DNA of 41,350 nucleotides from Ruminococcaceae bacterium YRB3002 (GTDB lineage Bacteria > Bacillota > Clostridia > Saccharofermentanales > Saccharofermentanaceae), in the NCBI GenBank assembly GCA_900099715.1, contig FMTG01000023.1:1-41350 (forward strand), written 5' to 3'. Below, in pieces: positions 26,417 through 35,103 of this stretch. The notes beneath the pieces were generated by a model. That model was not told the DNA's origin, searched no databases, and saw only the letters and a program-made list of their open reading frames with translations. The position numbers and the translations under genes were made by a program. The first letter of the stretch is position 1; each line of letters starts with the position of its first letter.

Positions 26417-28270
26417 ATGGGAGAACGTAAAAAACTGTCAGGTCTGGAGAAATTCGCCTACGGCATCGGCGCTGTCGGCAAGGACATGGTATATATGCTG
26501 TCAGCCTCCTATGTCCTCTATTACTTCCAGGACATCATGGGCGTCTCGGCTATCGCAATGGGCGTTATCCTTCTGATCGCCAGAGTCTTTGATGCATTCA
26601 ATGACCCCATCATGGGCGTCATCGTCGCGAAAACAAAGACCAGGTGGGGCAAATTCCGTCCCTGGCTCCTTATCGGAACCGTCACGAACGCAGTCGTCCT
26701 GGCTGTCATGTTTGCTGCTCCGCCCACACTCGACGGCAAAGGTCTTGTAGCATATGCGGCAATAACATATATCCTTTGGGGCATCACCTACACGATGATG
26801 GATATACCTTACTGGTCAATGGTTCCCGCATTTACCGATTCGGGCAAGGAACGTGAGAATCTCTCGGCGCTTGCCAGGTCCTGCGCAGGCGTAGGTTCCG
26901 CGATCGTCACCATCATTACGGTAATGGCTGTTGCAGCTATCGGCGGTGCTCTTGCCGATAAGAGGACAAATGCATCGACAGTCGCTTTTGATTCTGCTTC
27001 CAACGGCATCATGACGTACGTTGTCGAGATCGATGAGAACGGCAACCCGACTTCAACAATGAAGGAATATGAGACCTCATCACTGACGGTTAATATCGAA
27101 GCAGCTGAGAAGTTCTTCAATGGTGTAGAGGTCGCAGATCCTTCCACAGACGAGATTTATGAAGGCGTTATCAATATCAGTTCCTCCAATGCGGATATAT
27201 CGTACACGATAGGTGATGTTTCTGCGGCAGAGGGAGAAGGCAACGCAGCATTCTACATAGATAAGAAGGACGGGACAAGTTCACTGCTCGTTATCTATGC
27301 CGATGCTGAGAAATATGCAAAACTGTCTTCGATGTCAGAACTTACGGGAACCGTGACGATGCATTCCAGGCTCGAAGTTGAGCGTGTCGGCTTCGGATTT
27401 TTCGCGATAATCATCGGTGTCCTGTTCATAGTATTTACGCTTATCACATGTATCGTTATAAAGGAAAAGTCATCTGTCGAGATGAAGACGGCAACAGTCG
27501 GACAGATGTTCAAGGCTTTGATCCAGAACGATCAGGCGATGGCGATAGTCGTTACCATCGTACTTATAAACATCGCTGTGTATATCACATCGAACCTCCT
27601 CATCTATTTCTTCAAATATGATCTCGGAGGCTCTAACTGGCAGGGTAACTACACTCTCTTCAATATGTTCATAGGCGGAGTTCAGATCATCGCGATGATG
27701 CTCTTCTTCCCGCTGCTCAGAAGAAAGTTCAAGGCTCTCAGGATATTCTACATGTCGGTAGGTTCCGCGGTTGCAGGATACGGCATACTTCTTGTCATGT
27801 CACTCCTTGGTGTCACGAGTGTGTATATGTTCTTCATACCTGGTTTCTTCATCATGGCAGCTGTTGGTCTCCTGAACGTACTTGTAACGGTATTCCTTGC
27901 CAACACAGTTGATTATGGCGAATACAAGAATCACAGAAGAGATGAATCCGTTATCTTCTCAATGCAGACATTTGTTGTAAAGCTGGCTTCAGGTATCGCG
28001 GCACTTATCGCCTCTGTCTCTCTGGCGGCATTTGATATCCAGGAGGATTCCAAGGGCTTCATGACGGTCAGTATGATGATCGGTGAGCTCAAGGATCTTG
28101 TAACCGGTGCCGGCACGGCGATCGATGATATGTCGGTTATCGGACTGAGGCTCGTAATGACGCTGACGCCTATCTTTGTACTTGTTGTTGCGATGCTCCT
28201 GTTCAGAAGAAAGTACATCCTCAACGACAGGAAACTGGACGAGATCAATGAGGAATTGAAGAAAAGGTGA
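26417..28270 (+). CDS. GPH-family (MelB-like) sugar:cation symporter with large extracellular insertion
   Basis: Major-facilitator-type glycoside-pentoside-hexuronide symporter. Family features include FAYGIGAVGKDMVY at the N terminus, DAFNDPIMG at the 2/3 loop and RWGKFRPWLL. The usual length is ~450-480 residues, but this protein has 617. The excess is a hydrophilic block at ~178-322 between transmembrane helices 5 and 6, on the extracellular side by MelB topology. It contains beta-type sequence such as GVINISSSNADISYTIGDVS. It sits six bases before alpha-galactosidase and likely imports alpha-galactosides of the melibiose/raffinose type. The tight spacing and shared orientation support co-regulation. 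Confidence 0.88.
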   Translation: MGERKKLSGLEKFAYGIGAVGKDMVYMLSASYVLYYFQDIMGVSAIAMGVILLIARVFDAFNDPIMGVIVAKTKTRWGKFRPWLLIGTVTNAVVLAVMFAAPPTLDGKGLVAYAAITYILWGITYTMMDIPYWSMVPAFTDSGKERENLSALARSCAGVGSAIVTIITVMAVAAIGGALADKRTNASTVAFDSASNGIMTYVVEIDENGNPTSTMKEYETSSLTVNIEAAEKFFNGVEVADPSTDEIYEGVINISSSNADISYTIGDVSAAEGEGNAAFYIDKKDGTSSLLVIYADAEKYAKLSSMSELTGTVTMHSRLEVERVGFGFFAIIIGVLFIVFTLITCIVIKEKSSVEMKTATVGQMFKALIQNDQAMAIVVTIVLINIAVYITSNLLIYFFKYDLGGSNWQGNYTLFNMFIGGVQIIAMMLFFPLLRRKFKALRIFYMSVGSAVAGYGILLVMSLLGVTSVYMFFIPGFFIMAAVGLLNVLVTVFLANTVDYGEYKNHRRDESVIFSMQTFVVKLASGIAALIASVSLAAFDIQEDSKGFMTVSMMIGELKDLVTGAGTAIDDMSVIGLRLVMTLTPIFVLVVAMLLFRRKYILNDRKLDEINEELKKR

Positions 28271-28276
28271 TGCATT

Positions 28277-30685
28277 ATGATCAGGATAATTCAGGAAGAA
28301 ACACCATTCTTCATACTTGAGACTGATGATACAAGCTATATGTTCAAGGTGACCGGTACAGGTCATCTTGAGCATCTCTATTACGGCGCGAGGATCAAAG
28401 CAGATTCGTCCGACGGTCTCGTCGAACAGCACGAGTTTGCCGAGGGCAACACGAATTCGGTAGATGATGCCCACAGGAATTTCTCGCTTGAGAATATAAG
28501 GCTTGAGATGAGCTCTTACGGCAAGGGTGATATCAGGGAACCCCTGATCGAGGTCGTAAATACTGACGGCAGTTCCACCGTGGATCTCAGGTATCAGTCA
28601 TACGAAGTTTCAAAAGGGAAGGAGGAGCCTTCGGATTTTCCGGGTTCCTACGGAAGTGAGGACGAGGTGGACTGCCTCAGGATCACTCTGGAAGATGAAG
28701 AGAACGACCTTCGTCTCGATATGTTCTACTATGTGTATGCAGCATGCAACGTAATAACACGGAGATGCTCTCTCACCAACCGTGGCAAAGACCCCGTCAC
28801 GGTAGACAGGCTCATGAGCATGCTCATCGACTTTGATGACGGCGATTATAAGATGCACACTTTCACCGGTGCCTGGGCGCGTGAGATGCATAGAACAGAG
28901 ACACCCATAAAGGCAGGAAAGACAGTTGTATCCTCATACACCGGAACGTCTTCATCCCGGGCAAATCCCTTTGTCATGATCACCGATGGTCTTGCCAATG
29001 AGGAATACGGCAAAGTATATGGATTCAACCTTATCTACAGCGGCAACCACTACGAGTGCTGTGAGATGAGCCCCTACGGCAAGATGAGGTTCGTGGCAGG
29101 CATCAACCCGGCCGGATTCCGGTGGGTGCTGGAGCAGGGAAAGAGCTTCGATTCTCCTGAGGAAGTCATGACTTTCTCACGGGAAGGGTTCGGGAAGATG
29201 AGCCATAATATGCATGATTTCGTAAACACTCACGTCGTCAGAGGTGAGTGGAAGGAGCGTCTTCGGCCCATCCTTCTGAATTCGTGGGAGGCATGTTACT
29301 TTAACATCACTGAATCAGGTCTCCTGAAACTGGCGAGACAGGCGGTCAAGATAGGAATCGAGCTGTTCGTCATGGACGACGGATGGTTCGGGGCGCGTAA
29401 CGACGATACATCATCCCTGGGAGACTGGTATGCCAATAAGAAGAAACTGCCCGGTGGTGTTGAGGGCCTCTGCAGAAAGATAAGAGCGCTGGGAATGGAC
29501 TTCGGCATCTGGGTGGAACCCGAGATGGTCAACGAGAACAGCGAACTCTACCGCGCCCATCCCGACTGGGTCATAAGGATACCATCCAAAAAGCACTCCG
29601 TAGGACGCAATCAGATGATCCTTGATCTCACGCGACAAGAAGTGCAGGACTTCATAATCGACATGATGACGGGACTCCTGTCGTCATGTGAGATATCCTA
29701 CATAAAATGGGATATGAACAGGACGTTCACGGATATATTCTCCGCGGCTCTTCCTGCCGACAGGCAGGGCGAGGTGATACACCGCTATTACATGGGTCTT
29801 TACCATGTGATGAACGTGATCACGAAGAAGTTTCCCAAGGTGCTGTTCGAGGGGTGTGCGGCAGGCGGCAACAGGTTCGATCTCGGCATACTGTCATACT
29901 TTCCGCAGATCTGGGCCAGCGACGATACGGATCCTCTCGTGAGGGCGGAGATACAGACCTCCTACAGCTACGGATATCCCCTGAGCACCATCGCGTGCCA
30001 CGTCTCAGATTCGCCTAATCACCAGACACTCAGAAGGACACATTCCACTACAAGATTCAATGTAGCTGCTTTCGGAGTGCTCGGGTATGAATCTAACCTC
30101 TGCGATATGCGCAAAGAGCAGCTGGAAGGGTACGCCAAACAGATAGCATGCTACAAGGAATGGCGGCAGACCATGCAGTTCGGACGGTTCTACAGGATCC
30201 TGAAGATAGACGAATCTCTGGGAAGAAACAGTTCAGTCATCACGCCGACGGGCGGCCGTCATCTGGAGTGGTGCGCCGTATCTGAGGATAAGAGTCTGGC
30301 CCTCTCCATGATACTTCAGCTCATGGTGGTGCCCAATTCACAGAGTGCTGTGGCGCGGCCGCGGGGACTCGATCCGGATGCTCTGTACGAATGGGAGAAC
30401 AGGAAGCTCAGTTACAGCATTCTGGATTTCGGGAGTCTTGTTAATACATCTGCTCCGATCCACATAAGGGCGGATGGACATAATCACCATATTCTTGACA
30501 GATTTGTCCGTATGCCGGGGGAGGATGAGAGGCATAAAATGTACGGAGATGCTATAATGAATGCAGGTGTGCACCTGAAATCCGCTTTCGCGGCGGTAGG
30601 GTACGACGACCAGGTGAGATTCTATCAGGATTATGCCACCAGGATATATGTGATAAAGCGGGTTAACGATGGACAGCAGTTGTAA
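28277..30685 (+). CDS. Alpha-galactosidase, GH36
   Basis: Cytoplasmic alpha-galactosidase, 802 aa with no signal peptide. It has the GH36 architecture: an N-terminal beta-sandwich (~1-320), a (beta/alpha)8 barrel (~325-670) and a C-terminal beta domain. The nucleophile Asp479 is in IKWDMNR and the acid/base Asp549 in WASDDTD. The 70-residue spacing matches characterised bacterial GH36 enzymes. Other family motifs are FVMDDGWFGARN, GIWVEPEMVNENSE and FEGCAAGGNRFD. It hydrolyses terminal alpha-1,6-galactosyl residues of melibiose, raffinose or galactomannan side chains. It probably acts on substrate imported by the symporter encoded just upstream. It overlaps the next gene by 17 bases. Confidence 0.95.
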   Translation: MIRIIQEETPFFILETDDTSYMFKVTGTGHLEHLYYGARIKADSSDGLVEQHEFAEGNTNSVDDAHRNFSLENIRLEMSSYGKGDIREPLIEVVNTDGSSTVDLRYQSYEVSKGKEEPSDFPGSYGSEDEVDCLRITLEDEENDLRLDMFYYVYAACNVITRRCSLTNRGKDPVTVDRLMSMLIDFDDGDYKMHTFTGAWAREMHRTETPIKAGKTVVSSYTGTSSSRANPFVMITDGLANEEYGKVYGFNLIYSGNHYECCEMSPYGKMRFVAGINPAGFRWVLEQGKSFDSPEEVMTFSREGFGKMSHNMHDFVNTHVVRGEWKERLRPILLNSWEACYFNITESGLLKLARQAVKIGIELFVMDDGWFGARNDDTSSLGDWYANKKKLPGGVEGLCRKIRALGMDFGIWVEPEMVNENSELYRAHPDWVIRIPSKKHSVGRNQMILDLTRQEVQDFIIDMMTGLLSSCEISYIKWDMNRTFTDIFSAALPADRQGEVIHRYYMGLYHVMNVITKKFPKVLFEGCAAGGNRFDLGILSYFPQIWASDDTDPLVRAEIQTSYSYGYPLSTIACHVSDSPNHQTLRRTHSTTRFNVAAFGVLGYESNLCDMRKEQLEGYAKQIACYKEWRQTMQFGRFYRILKIDESLGRNSSVITPTGGRHLEWCAVSEDKSLALSMILQLMVVPNSQSAVARPRGLDPDALYEWENRKLSYSILDFGSLVNTSAPIHIRADGHNHHILDRFVRMPGEDERHKMYGDAIMNAGVHLKSAFAAVGYDDQVRFYQDYATRIYVIKRVNDGQQL

Positions 30686-31196
30686 TAACGTATTAGGCAG
30701 CAGGGAGGAATTCGATCAGGTCTGTTCACAGATCAGGCGTGATGTTGACTTCGATTCCATGTTCAATTCGATACTGCTCCTGGAGATCAGGGATAGTGTG
30801 CTGGTGAAGGAGCGATTGGGTTCCCTCGGTTACGATGCCATGATCGGACACCTGACCATGATCATCGAGAGTCATCTTGATGAAGACAAGATCGCATCAT
30901 ATTACGACGACGGACTGTTTATTGTGGCACTCCACAACGTTAAGTCATATGAGGATGTGACTTCCTTCGCGAAAGCAGTTACAGGGGATTTCGACAGGGA
31001 ATATGCCGCAGAGAACATAGGACTGATAGCGGCGGCTTCCACCTGCGACCACAATCCGAAGAACGGTTACCGGTGTGCATTTGACAAAGCTTTTGAGGCT
31101 CTTGAAGAGCTGCGCGGATCTGACAGCAGATTCAGATATGTTGGCGAGAGTAAGGAGGATATGACGTGGCAACTATCCACAGCATCACAAAACTGA
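30669..31196 (+). CDS. Degenerate GGDEF-like domain protein
   Basis: 175 aa. Residues ~33-165 follow the diguanylate-cyclase fold pattern: a first strand LLLEIRDSVLVKERLG, then GYDAMIGHLTMIIESHL. The hairpin that normally carries GGDEF reads YYDDGLFIVAL (Tyr78-Leu88). The catalytic Gly-Gly-Asp-Glu-Phe is lost, so cyclase activity is unlikely; a binding or regulatory role is possible. There is no sensor or membrane part. It overlaps alpha-galactosidase by 17 bases at its start and the Nudix gene by 31 bases at its end, so it is translationally tied to both. The assignment rests on fold pattern only. Confidence 0.6.
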   Translation: MDSSCNNVLGSREEFDQVCSQIRRDVDFDSMFNSILLLEIRDSVLVKERLGSLGYDAMIGHLTMIIESHLDEDKIASYYDDGLFIVALHNVKSYEDVTSFAKAVTGDFDREYAAENIGLIAAASTCDHNPKNGYRCAFDKAFEALEELRGSDSRFRYVGESKEDMTWQLSTASQN

Positions 31197-31774
31197 CAGA
31201 CAAGAAATACGTTAACCTTTACGAACTTGACGGAATGAATTCCAAGGGATACAAATCCCATTATCTCATCGCGTCAAGGTCGGATTCCATCGAAGGACTT
31301 AAACTGATATCACACAGGGCACAGCCCGACGCAGTGGCGATCTACGCTGTCTGCGACGACAAGGTGGTACTGGTCAAACAGTACAGATATGCTATCAACG
31401 GATGGATCTATGAACTCCCGGCAGGACTTGTGGAGGATGGTGAGGACTACCACGATACGGCCGTCCGCGAGATGAAGGAAGAGACCGGAATGGAACTTCA
31501 GGTAATCAAGGTGGATCCCATGATCGAGAAAGCAGGCTTCACATCGGTCGGAATGACCGATGAGGCCACCGCTACAGTTTACGGATATGCGTCAGGTGAG
31601 ATTACTAATAAGTTTGAAGAGGCAAGCGAGGAGATCGAGGTAGTCCTGGCCGATAAGGAAGAGTGCAGAAGGATCCTTAAGGAGGAGACAGTTGCTGTTA
31701 TCTGCCAGTACCAGCTGATGCATTTCATCGCGGACGAGAAGCCGTTCGGATTTTTGGATAGTTTCAAACAATAA
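31166..31774 (+). CDS. Nudix hydrolase, ADP-ribose pyrophosphatase-like
   Basis: 202 aa. The complete Nudix box G-x5-E-x7-REMKEETGM begins at Gly87 and contains all metal-binding glutamates. The region before it (VLVKQYRYAINGWIYELPAG) matches the ADP-ribose/ADP-sugar pyrophosphatase subfamily, which cleaves ADP-ribose or NDP-sugars to the sugar phosphate and AMP. The start is a GTG at 31166 with AAGGAGG nine bases upstream, inside the end of the previous gene. It is the last gene of the sugar-related operon; an F-repeat fragment follows. Confidence 0.9.
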   Translation: MATIHSITKLTDKKYVNLYELDGMNSKGYKSHYLIASRSDSIEGLKLISHRAQPDAVAIYAVCDDKVVLVKQYRYAINGWIYELPAGLVEDGEDYHDTAVREMKEETGMELQVIKVDPMIEKAGFTSVGMTDEATATVYGYASGEITNKFEEASEEIEVVLADKEECRRILKEETVAVICQYQLMHFIADEKPFGFLDSFKQ

Positions 31775-31782
31775 AAGTGAGC

Positions 31783-31799
31783 GTTCGGTCGCGAGCCCT
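31783..31799 (-). repeat. F repeat fragment
   Basis: A short reverse-complement match to the beginning of the F repeat (GGGCTCGCGACCG) lies directly after the Nudix gene. It is too short to be certain. Confidence 0.4.
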
Positions 31800-31804
31800 G
31801 TTCA

Positions 31805-31834
31805 TTGACAAATCCCCCTGCGCGTGATTAAATA
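31805..31834 (+). promoter_or_regulatory. Promoter of the aromatic leader/DAHP synthase transcript
   Basis: A perfect TTGACA at 31805-31810, then a 17-18 base spacer, then TTAAAT (31828-31833) or TAAATA (31829-31834). The predicted transcription start is at or within one base of the leader ATG at 31841. Confidence 0.6.
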
Positions 31835-31840
31835 AGCGCT

Positions 31841-31930
31841 ATGAAGAAGGATATCTTTACAAACGCATACTTTGGCTTTAGCTTTTACTTTTACTTTGGT
31901 GACAGTGACCGAAGCGATTTGTGTGCGTAA
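31841..31930 (+). CDS. Phe/Tyr-rich leader peptide of aromatic attenuator
   Basis: A 29-codon ORF, ATG to TAA. It has six Phe and three Tyr codons concentrated between codons 6 and 19, including the run FGFSFYFYF. This is the hallmark of a transcription-attenuation leader (compare pheL of enterobacteria). It ends 83 bases before the DAHP synthase start. There is no Shine-Dalgarno, and the predicted transcript begins at the ATG, so translation is probably leaderless. Ribosome stalling at scarce Phe-tRNA or Tyr-tRNA would expose the antiterminator described in the next entry. Confidence 0.85.
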   Translation: MKKDIFTNAYFGFSFYFYFGDSDRSDLCA

Positions 31931-31992
31931 GAAGAACGAACAAAGATAACAACAATGCCGCACGGATCGCTGAGATGACCGGGCGGCTTTTT
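31894..31992 (+). terminator. Attenuator: pause hairpin, antiterminator and intrinsic terminator
   Basis: Hairpin 1:2 is CTTTGGT (31894-31900) with ACCGAAG (31908-31914). Antiterminator 2:3 is AGCGAT (31913-31918) with ATCGCT (31966-31971), plus GTGCG (31923-31927) with CGCAC (31959-31963). Terminator 3:4 is GCCGC (31957-31961) with GCGGC (31983-31987), CGG (31963-31965) with CCG (31979-31981), and ATC/GAT inside, followed by TTTTT at 31988-31992. Antiterminator and terminator share bases 31959-31971, so only one can form. The DAHP synthase AGGAGG lies just after, at 31999-32004. Confidence 0.8.
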
Positions 31993-32013
31993 ACTGACAG
32001 GAGGAAATAGAAC

Positions 32014-33012
32014 ATGATCGCACAACTTAAGAACACGGCAACCCCTACCGAGATAGAGATGCTCGTCTCATGGCTGGAGAAGAAGGGCGTCAAGGTTACG
32101 CCGATCCACGGTGAGTACTGCACCATTCTGGGTCTTGTCGGAGACACGACAAAGATCGATATCGACGTGCTGGAGAGCATGAGCATCGTCGAGGCGGTGA
32201 AGCGTATTTCCGAACCTTTCAAGGCGGCTAACAGGAAGTTCCATCCGGAGGATACGGTCGTTGATATCGGAGGTGTCAAGCTGGGCGGCGGGAATTTCGC
32301 CATCATCGCGGGACCGTGTTCCGTGGAGTCCGAGGAGCAGATAATCACGACTGCGAAGGCGGTAAAGGCTGCAGGCGCCACACTACTGAGAGGCGGTGCT
32401 TTCAAGCCGAGAACGTCACCTTATGACTTCCAGGGCCTTAAGGAAGAGGGACTGAAGCTTTTGCTCGAGGCTAAGAAGGAGACGGGGCTTCCCATCGTTA
32501 CTGAGATCATGGCGATCCATCATCTGCCGCTGTTCGAGGACATCGACTGCATTCAGGTGGGTGCGAGGAACATGCAGAATTTCGAGCTGCTGAAAGCGCT
32601 GGGAAAGACAAATAAGCCTGTCCTGCTGAAGCGCGGCATGTGCGCCACGATGAAGGAGCTCCTGATGAGCGCCGAGTATATCATGAGCGAGGGCAACCCG
32701 AACGTTATCCTGTGCGAGCGCGGTATCAGGACTTATGAGACATATACGCGCAATACTTTCGATCTGTCCGCGATCCCGATGCTGAAGGAACTTACACATC
32801 TTCCTGTTGTAGCAGATCCTTCCCATGCCACCGGCAGGGCGTCTCTCATCAGGCCTATGGCAATGTCTGCGACGGCTGCAGGCTGCGACGGTCTCGAGAT
32901 CGAAGTACATCCCAACCCGAATGAAGCTATGAGCGATGGCGCACAGTCGCTGAAGCCCGAGCAGTTCGTCGAGGTCGTGGAGGCTGTTAACAGGGTAAGG
33001 AGCATACTGTAA
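32014..33012 (+). CDS. aroF: DAHP synthase (3-deoxy-7-phosphoheptulonate synthase)
   Basis: First step of the shikimate pathway: phosphoenolpyruvate plus erythrose 4-phosphate give DAHP. It is 332 aa, in the type I-beta family. An N-terminal ferredoxin-like regulatory domain (~1-68), as in the Thermotoga enzyme, usually gives feedback inhibition by Tyr or Phe. The (beta/alpha)8 barrel follows, with GPCSVES at 100-106 (Cys102 metal ligand), KPRTSPY, a CERGIRTYE segment and DPSHATG. It is preceded by AGGAGG at 31999-32004 and by the Phe/Tyr attenuator. Synthesis and activity are therefore probably both tuned to aromatic amino acids. Confidence 0.96.
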   Translation: MIAQLKNTATPTEIEMLVSWLEKKGVKVTPIHGEYCTILGLVGDTTKIDIDVLESMSIVEAVKRISEPFKAANRKFHPEDTVVDIGGVKLGGGNFAIIAGPCSVESEEQIITTAKAVKAAGATLLRGGAFKPRTSPYDFQGLKEEGLKLLLEAKKETGLPIVTEIMAIHHLPLFEDIDCIQVGARNMQNFELLKALGKTNKPVLLKRGMCATMKELLMSAEYIMSEGNPNVILCERGIRTYETYTRNTFDLSAIPMLKELTHLPVVADPSHATGRASLIRPMAMSATAAGCDGLEIEVHPNPNEAMSDGAQSLKPEQFVEVVEAVNRVRSIL

Positions 33013-33023
33013 GACGTCACCCC

Positions 33024-33052
33024 TTGTCGGCACATATTTTATTAATTATAAT
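33024..33052 (+). promoter_or_regulatory. Internal promoter before prephenate dehydrogenase
   Basis: TTGTCG (33024-33029), 17 bases, then TATAAT (33047-33052) make a good sigma-70-type promoter in the 71-base gap after the DAHP synthase gene. The GGGGAG ribosome site is at 33068-33073. The downstream genes could thus be expressed without passing the attenuator. Confidence 0.6.
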
Positions 33053-33083
33053 ATTTGCATCATGATCGGGGAGTGTGGCCTGC

Positions 33084-34016
33084 ATGCTTAAAGACAGATT
33101 AGACAAATGGGAATTGCCCTTTGACTTTGACAGGAAATCCGGCCCTAAGGGCGGAACAATCGGACTGGTGGGACTGGGACTTATCGGAGGGTCTTTCGCG
33201 AAAGCATATAAGACAAGAGCCCCTCAGTTCACGGTATATGCCACAAACAGGACGAAGTCAACACTTCAGCGTGCCATCGACGAAGGGTTCGCAGACGGTG
33301 TGCTGGACGAGAATACCATCCCCGAATGCGACCTGATACTGATCAACCTCTTTCCTGAGGCGGCGATCAAATATATCAGCGAGAACAAGCAGTTTTTCAA
33401 GCCCAATACCATTGTTGCCGACACATGCGGCAACAAGCGCGGCATCTGCGAAGCCGGCTTCAGGCTTGCCGAGGATGAGGACTTCTGCTTTATCGGCGCG
33501 CATCCCATGGCGGGCACCCAGTTCTCGGGCTACGGCAACTCCAAGGAAGACATGTTTGACGGGAGTTCACTGGTGCTGGTTCCCACGCTTCACAGCGAGT
33601 TCGATATCACGCCCCGTCACGAGATGATAATATCAAGGCTCCGCACACTTCTGGCGCCTATCGGATTCGGTGAATACAGAGTCACAGATGCGGCTACCCA
33701 CGACAGGATGATCGCATATACATCACAGCTCGGACATATCATGGCCAGCAGCTATGTAAGGAATCCCGCCGCTCTCGAGAGCTACGGGTTCAAGGGCGGA
33801 AGCTGGAGGGACATGACGAGGATCGCCTACTGCAATTCCGCGATGTGGTCTGAGCTTTTTATCGAGAATAAGGATAATCTCACGGTCGAGATAGACAATC
33901 TCATCTCTGAGCTCCAGAAGTTCAGGAGAGTAATAGACGAGAGCGACAGCGAGACGCTTAAGGCTCTGCTGGAAGAGGGATCCAGACGCAAGGAGATGAC
34001 AGACCATAATGAGTGA
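33084..34016 (+). CDS. tyrA: Prephenate dehydrogenase
   Basis: NAD(P)-dependent oxidative decarboxylation of prephenate to 4-hydroxyphenylpyruvate, the tyrosine branch. It is 310 aa with the Rossmann motif GLGLIGG at 30-36. GAHPMAGTQFSGY and the later ATHDRMIAYTSQLGHIMAS are typical of the helical TyrA dimerisation domain. No ACT domain is present. The ATG at 33084 is ten bases after GGGGAG and is preferred to the GTG at 33075. It overlaps aroB by eight bases. An arogenate-using variant cannot be excluded. Confidence 0.92.
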   Translation: MLKDRLDKWELPFDFDRKSGPKGGTIGLVGLGLIGGSFAKAYKTRAPQFTVYATNRTKSTLQRAIDEGFADGVLDENTIPECDLILINLFPEAAIKYISENKQFFKPNTIVADTCGNKRGICEAGFRLAEDEDFCFIGAHPMAGTQFSGYGNSKEDMFDGSSLVLVPTLHSEFDITPRHEMIISRLRTLLAPIGFGEYRVTDAATHDRMIAYTSQLGHIMASSYVRNPAALESYGFKGGSWRDMTRIAYCNSAMWSELFIENKDNLTVEIDNLISELQKFRRVIDESDSETLKALLEEGSRRKEMTDHNE

Positions 34017-35097
34017 GACGCGTATTCATGTAAAGGCTTCGAGAGAATATGATGTGGTGATCGGGACGGGTCTTATCTCAAGAGCCGGAAGCCTTATGAA
34101 GGAGGCAGTTCCCAAGGCCACAAAGATCCTCATCGTCAGCGAGACTAACGTGGCTCCGCTGTATCTGGACACAGTAAGGGAATCTCTGACCGGAGAAGGT
34201 TTTGAGTGTGTTGAATATGTCTTCGAAGCAGGTGAACAGAGCAAGAATATAGACACTGTTGCAGGCATGTGGGGCGTCATGGCAAAGGCCGGCTTCACAA
34301 GGACTGATGCGGCAGTAGCTCTTGGCGGCGGTGTTACAGGCGATATGGCCGGTTTTGCAGCAGCCACGTTCTTAAGGGGCATACAGGTCGTTCAGATCCC
34401 CACGTCACTTCTGGCCCAGGTTGATGCTTCCGTCGGCGGCAAGACCGGAATAGACCTTCCCGAAGGCAAGAATCAGGTTGGCGCGTTCCACCAGCCTTCC
34501 ATGGTGATCGAGGATATAGAATGCCTCGGCACACTGTCAGAGGACAAGTTCACTGAGGGTCTTGGCGAAGTCCTCAAGTATGCTTTCATCATGGACACTG
34601 AGCTCTACGGGATGCTCTCTGAATACATGGCGGAAGGCAAGGCGGCGAACCTTCAGCATGACAGGGAAATGCTCATTAGAACTGTCACAAAATGCGTGGA
34701 AGATAAAGTGGATGTGATCACCGGCGATGAGTTCGATACGGGCAGGAGACAGATCCTGAACTTCGGTCACACCATAGGTCACGTTATCGAGCGTAACAGC
34801 GGATTTACAAAGGACCACGGCGTATGTGTTGCCATGGGCATGGGCATCATGACCGGCAGGTCACTGGCAGCAGGGCTTATGGATCAGGACACACACGATA
34901 AGATCATCAGCCTCATAAAGGGCTACGGCCTTCCTGTGACTGATGATATAACGCCTGAGGACGCCGTATCCGGCGCCATGAACGATAAGAAAAAGAGGGG
35001 CAATACCATATCTCTCATACTTGTAAACAGGATCGGTGAGGCCGAGATCGTGCCGATGACACCGGAACAGATGCTGGAATTTCTCACCAGGGGGTAA
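34009..35097 (+). CDS. aroB: 3-dehydroquinate synthase
   Basis: Second shikimate step, DAHP to 3-dehydroquinate, NAD- and metal-dependent. It is 362 aa, full length. LGGGVTGDMAGF is at 105-116. The substrate-binding segment PTSLLAQVDASVGGKTGI is followed by GKNQVGAFHQP. The metal ligands are in NFGHTIGHVIE (His254), and Glu in GLGEVLKYA. The ATG lies within the end of tyrA (eight-base overlap). The stop is six bases before the TTG of the next gene. Confidence 0.96.
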   Translation: MSETRIHVKASREYDVVIGTGLISRAGSLMKEAVPKATKILIVSETNVAPLYLDTVRESLTGEGFECVEYVFEAGEQSKNIDTVAGMWGVMAKAGFTRTDAAVALGGGVTGDMAGFAAATFLRGIQVVQIPTSLLAQVDASVGGKTGIDLPEGKNQVGAFHQPSMVIEDIECLGTLSEDKFTEGLGEVLKYAFIMDTELYGMLSEYMAEGKAANLQHDREMLIRTVTKCVEDKVDVITGDEFDTGRRQILNFGHTIGHVIERNSGFTKDHGVCVAMGMGIMTGRSLAAGLMDQDTHDKIISLIKGYGLPVTDDITPEDAVSGAMNDKKKRGNTISLILVNRIGEAEIVPMTPEQMLEFLTRG

Positions 35098-35103
35098 TTT
35101 TTT

